Shown here: piece after piece, positions 62,117 to 64,000 of the stretch
Position numbering within the stretch: the stretch's first letter is position 1
Layout of the letters: every line of letters begins with the position of its first letter
From: Streptomyces violascens
Lineage (GTDB): Bacteria; Actinomycetota; Actinomycetes; Streptomycetales; Streptomycetaceae
Assembly (NCBI RefSeq): GCF_014649955.1
Contig: NZ_BMUA01000006.1
Location: 62,001-126,000 of the forward strand
DNA length: 64,000 nt
Direction of reading: 5' to 3'
The notes under the pieces: generated by a model
What the model saw: only the letters and a program-made list of their open reading frames with translations
Told to the model about the DNA's origin: nothing
The model's database searches: none
Made by a program: the position numbers and the translations under genes

Positions 62117-62533
62117 ATGAGTGACCTGTTGGAGCGACTGCGCGGCCGCGGCTGGCGCATGACCGCACAGCGGCGCGTCGTGGCCGAGGTCCTCGACGGC
62201 GACCACGTGCACCTGACCGCGGACGAAGTCCATGCCCGCGCCGTGGAACGGCTGCCCGAGATCTCCCGGGCGACGGTGTACAACACCCTGGGCGAGTTGG
62301 TGTCCCTCGGCGAGATCCTTGAGGTGTCCACGGACCGCCGCGCCAAGCGCTACGACCCGAACGCGCACCGGCCGCACCAGCACCTGGTCTGCGCCGAGTG
62401 CGGCGCGATCCGCGACGTCCACCCGCAGGGCAACCCGCTGGCCGACCTCCCCGACACCGAGCGCTTCGGCTTCACGATCGCGGCCGTCGAGGTCACCTAC
62501 CGCGGCACCTGCCCGAACTGCGCGGCGGCCTGA
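62117..62533 (+). CDS. catR: Fur-family peroxide regulator CatR
   Basis: This 138-residue Fur/PerR-family repressor has an HTH (MTAQRRVVAEVLDGDHVHLTADEVHARA and SRATVYNTLGELV). Regulatory-site histidines lie in HRPHQHLVCAECG, and two CxxC zinc pairs (CAEC, CPNC) are present. No ribosome site precedes ATG 62117; a possible -10 at about 62103 suggests leaderless translation. It presumably represses the divergent catalase and is inactivated by H2O2 oxidation. Confidence 0.93.
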   Translation: MSDLLERLRGRGWRMTAQRRVVAEVLDGDHVHLTADEVHARAVERLPEISRATVYNTLGELVSLGEILEVSTDRRAKRYDPNAHRPHQHLVCAECGAIRDVHPQGNPLADLPDTERFGFTIAAVEVTYRGTCPNCAAA

Positions 62534-62576
62534 CCCACAGCGGAAGCGGCCCGACCGACCCGCCCCTGAACACGAA

Positions 62577-62607
62577 GAAGCCCTCCGGCCGGCGGCCGGA
62601 GGGCTTC
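62577..62607 (+). terminator. Terminator after catR
   Basis: A 14-bp perfect stem (GAAGCCCTCCGGCC and complement) with a GGC loop begins 44 bp after the stop codon. Confidence 0.88.
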
Positions 62608-62672
62608 ACTTCTGTCTACGTCCGCCCATGAGCGGTTCGGATGTGTCCGCCTACGAACGGTTCAGAAAATGA

Positions 62673-62708
62673 CTGAGGCCCGAATTCCCCAAAGAATTCG
62701 GGCCTCAG
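62673..62708 (-). terminator. Terminator of the initiator tRNA gene
   Basis: A 15-bp perfect stem (CTGAGGCCCGAATTC and complement) with a CCCAAA loop begins 9 bp past the tRNA 3' end. Confidence 0.88.
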
Positions 62709-62716
62709 CCTGTAAG

Positions 62717-62790
62717 TAGCGGGGACAGGATTTGAACCTGCGACCTCTGGGTTATGAGCCCAGCGAGCTACCGAGCTGCTCCACCCCGCG
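62717..62790 (-). tRNA. Initiator tRNA-fMet (CAT)
   Basis: The minus-strand gene has acceptor CGCGGGG/CCCCGC, an anticodon arm with CTCATAA and flanking GGG/CCC pairs typical of initiator tRNA, and T arm GCAGG-TTCAAAT-CCTGT. Position 1 is C and does not pair with position 72, the initiator hallmark. CCA is not encoded. Confidence 0.96.
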
Positions 62791-62865
62791 TCGGTGAACA
62801 CAACCTTACGGGACGCCGCCGACCAGCGCAAATCTGTTCCCCACCTGCGGAAACCCCCGAATCCG

Positions 62866-64000
62866 CTAAGCCGTGAGCTCCTGGTGGAGTGCCTCGCGCA
62901 GCCGCGCGGCCCGCTCGGCGACCTCCGCCGGGCCCAGCTCGACCGCCTTCGCGCACCAGCGCTGCCCCTCGGCCAGCTCGCCGTGGCGGGCGGCGAGCAG
63001 GGCCAGGCGCAGCGCGGCCCGGCCGTGCCCGGCGTGGGCGGCGCGGGACCACCACAGGGCGGCCTCGCGCTCGCGGCCCTCGCGGGCGAGCAGCAGCCCG
63101 AGGTTGAAGGCGCCGTTGCGGCTGCCCGCCTCGGCGGCCTCCCCGTACCAGCGCGCGGCAGCCTCCAGGTCGCCCCGGGCCGCGGCCAGCATGCCGACCC
63201 GGACCTGGGCCCGGCGGTGGCCCTGCTGCGCGGCCCGCTCGTACCACTCCTCGCACTCGGTCTTCTCCGCCATCGGCTCGCCAAGGGCGGGCGGCCCCGG
63301 CGGGGGCTGGCGTGCGTCGAGGAGGGTGGCGAGCCGGAAGGCGGCCTCGGCGCTGCCGCCGCCCGCCGCGCACCGCAGATGGCGCTCGGCGGCCTGCTCC
63401 TCGCCGTCCCGCAGCAGTGCGATGCCGACCTGGAGGGCCGCGTCGGTGTGCCCGGCGGCGGCGGCCCGCTCGTACCACTTCAGGGCCGTACGGTCCTCGT
63501 CGCGGCCGGCGAAGAGGATGCCGAGGTTGAAGGCGGCGTCCACGCTGCCGGCCTCGGCGGCCTTGGAGAACCAGGGCTCGGCGCCCGTCGCGTCGCCGGC
63601 CTGGAGCAGCAGGATGGCGAGCGCGTTGGCCGCCTCGCGGTGCCCGGAGTAGGCCGCCCTGCGGTACCACTGCTCGGCCTGGGCGGTGCGGTTCTGGGCG
63701 GCGCAGAGCAGCCCGAGGTTGTACGCCCCGTTCACGTCACCGGCGCCCATCGCCTCGCGGTACCAGCGCTCGGCGGTCTGCTGCTCGCCCCGCGCCGCGT
63801 GCAGCGCGCCCAGGGCGTTGGCCGCGTTGCCGTCGCCGTCCTGGGCGGCGCGCAGCCACCACACGGCGGCGCTCTCCTCGTCGCCCGCGTCGCGCAGCAG
63901 GAAGCCGAGCGCGCAGGCGGCCTTGGCCTCGCCGTCCTTGGCTGACGTCAGGTACCAGCGGCCGGCCTCCTTGAGCTCGCCGCGCTTCTCCAGGATCGCG
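62866..64000 (-). CDS. Sel1/TPR-like repeat protein, N-terminus outside window
   Basis: At least 378 residues of tandem helical repeats of about 36 residues are visible (for example DVNGAYNLGLLCAAQNRTAQAEQWYRRAAYSGHREAANALAILL). They follow the A-x-x-x-L-G/W-Y-x-x-A-A pattern of Sel1-like TPRs. The frame remains open to the window edge, so the start and any N-terminal domain are not seen. A scaffold role is likely, partners unknown. Confidence 0.85.
   Translation of the reverse strand, partial: AILEKRGELKEAGRWYLTSAKDGEAKAACALGFLLRDAGDEESAAVWWLRAAQDGDGNAANALGALHAARGEQQTAERWYREAMGAGDVNGAYNLGLLCAAQNRTAQAEQWYRRAAYSGHREAANALAILLLQAGDATGAEPWFSKAAEAGSVDAAFNLGILFAGRDEDRTALKWYERAAAAGHTDAALQVGIALLRDGEEQAAERHLRCAAGGGSAEAAFRLATLLDARQPPPGPPALGEPMAEKTECEEWYERAAQQGHRRAQVRVGMLAAARGDLEAAARWYGEAAEAGSRNGAFNLGLLLAREGREREAALWWSRAAHAGHGRAALRLALLAARHGELAEGQRWCAKAVELGPAEVAERAARLREALHQELTA

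Overview
The window is chromosomal DNA from a Streptomyces (or a very close relative). GC content and third-position GC are very high, and GTG and TTG starts are common. The gene set is typical of the genus: DasABC-DasR, a WhiB-like protein, SigR-RsrA, a SigH-type stress sigma factor with its antagonist, NiSOD, a B12-riboswitch-controlled class Ia ribonucleotide reductase, and a family 2B encapsulin. From memory, the order resembles the S. coelicolor SCO5260 to SCO5206 region; this was not checked against a database.

Left part (1-20 kb). A polar amino acid ABC importer is cut by the window edge. It is followed by a methyltransferase, a CGNR regulator, the divergent NiSOD pair sodX/sodN, a degenerate tRNA-like element, a decayed P-loop kinase pseudogene, and a run of small accessory enzymes and regulators (5-12 kb). 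At 12-14.5 kb a family 2B encapsulin shell gene precedes a polyprenyl synthase. Next come nsrR-hmpA (nitric oxide defence), an endolysin-like amidase, a PLP enzyme and a Na+/H+ antiporter.

Middle (20-43 kb). The anti-sigma/SigH pair, a lipid kinase, wblE with a long leader and a PdtaS-like kinase come first, then a TetR/SDR pair and nagB. The aminosugar regulon (nagB, GH3 hexosaminidase, dasA-dasB-dasC, dasR) carries several DasR-type dre sites. Between nagB and the hexosaminidase gene sits a tightly coupled five-gene operon: PhyH oxygenase, GT-A-like protein, PLP decarboxylase, GNAT and MFS. It is bordered on one side by a tandem GTTCCCCGCGCCCC repeat block and on the other by a 164-bp MITE-like hairpin element. 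I regard this as the most novel part of the window. A DUF3311/sodium-solute symporter pair follows dasR.

Right part (43-64 kb). A cobalamin riboswitch with probable NrdR boxes precedes nrdAB. Then come peptide deformylase, a TPR protein, two HD phosphohydrolase membrane proteins and rsrA-sigR with a textbook autoregulatory SigR promoter. After these lie an alpha/beta hydrolase, an SRAP protein, an M50-like membrane protein, aroA, rsgA, a Gdx-type SMR exporter, a TetR gene interrupted in frame by a repeat, and hisN. The window ends with a CBS protein, a catalase with its divergent Fur-family regulator, an initiator tRNA, and a Sel1/TPR protein that runs off the end.

Stress handling is a recurring theme. 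NiSOD, catalase/CatR, flavohaemoglobin/NsrR, SigR/RsrA and SigH are all present, most with readable operator or promoter sequences beside them.
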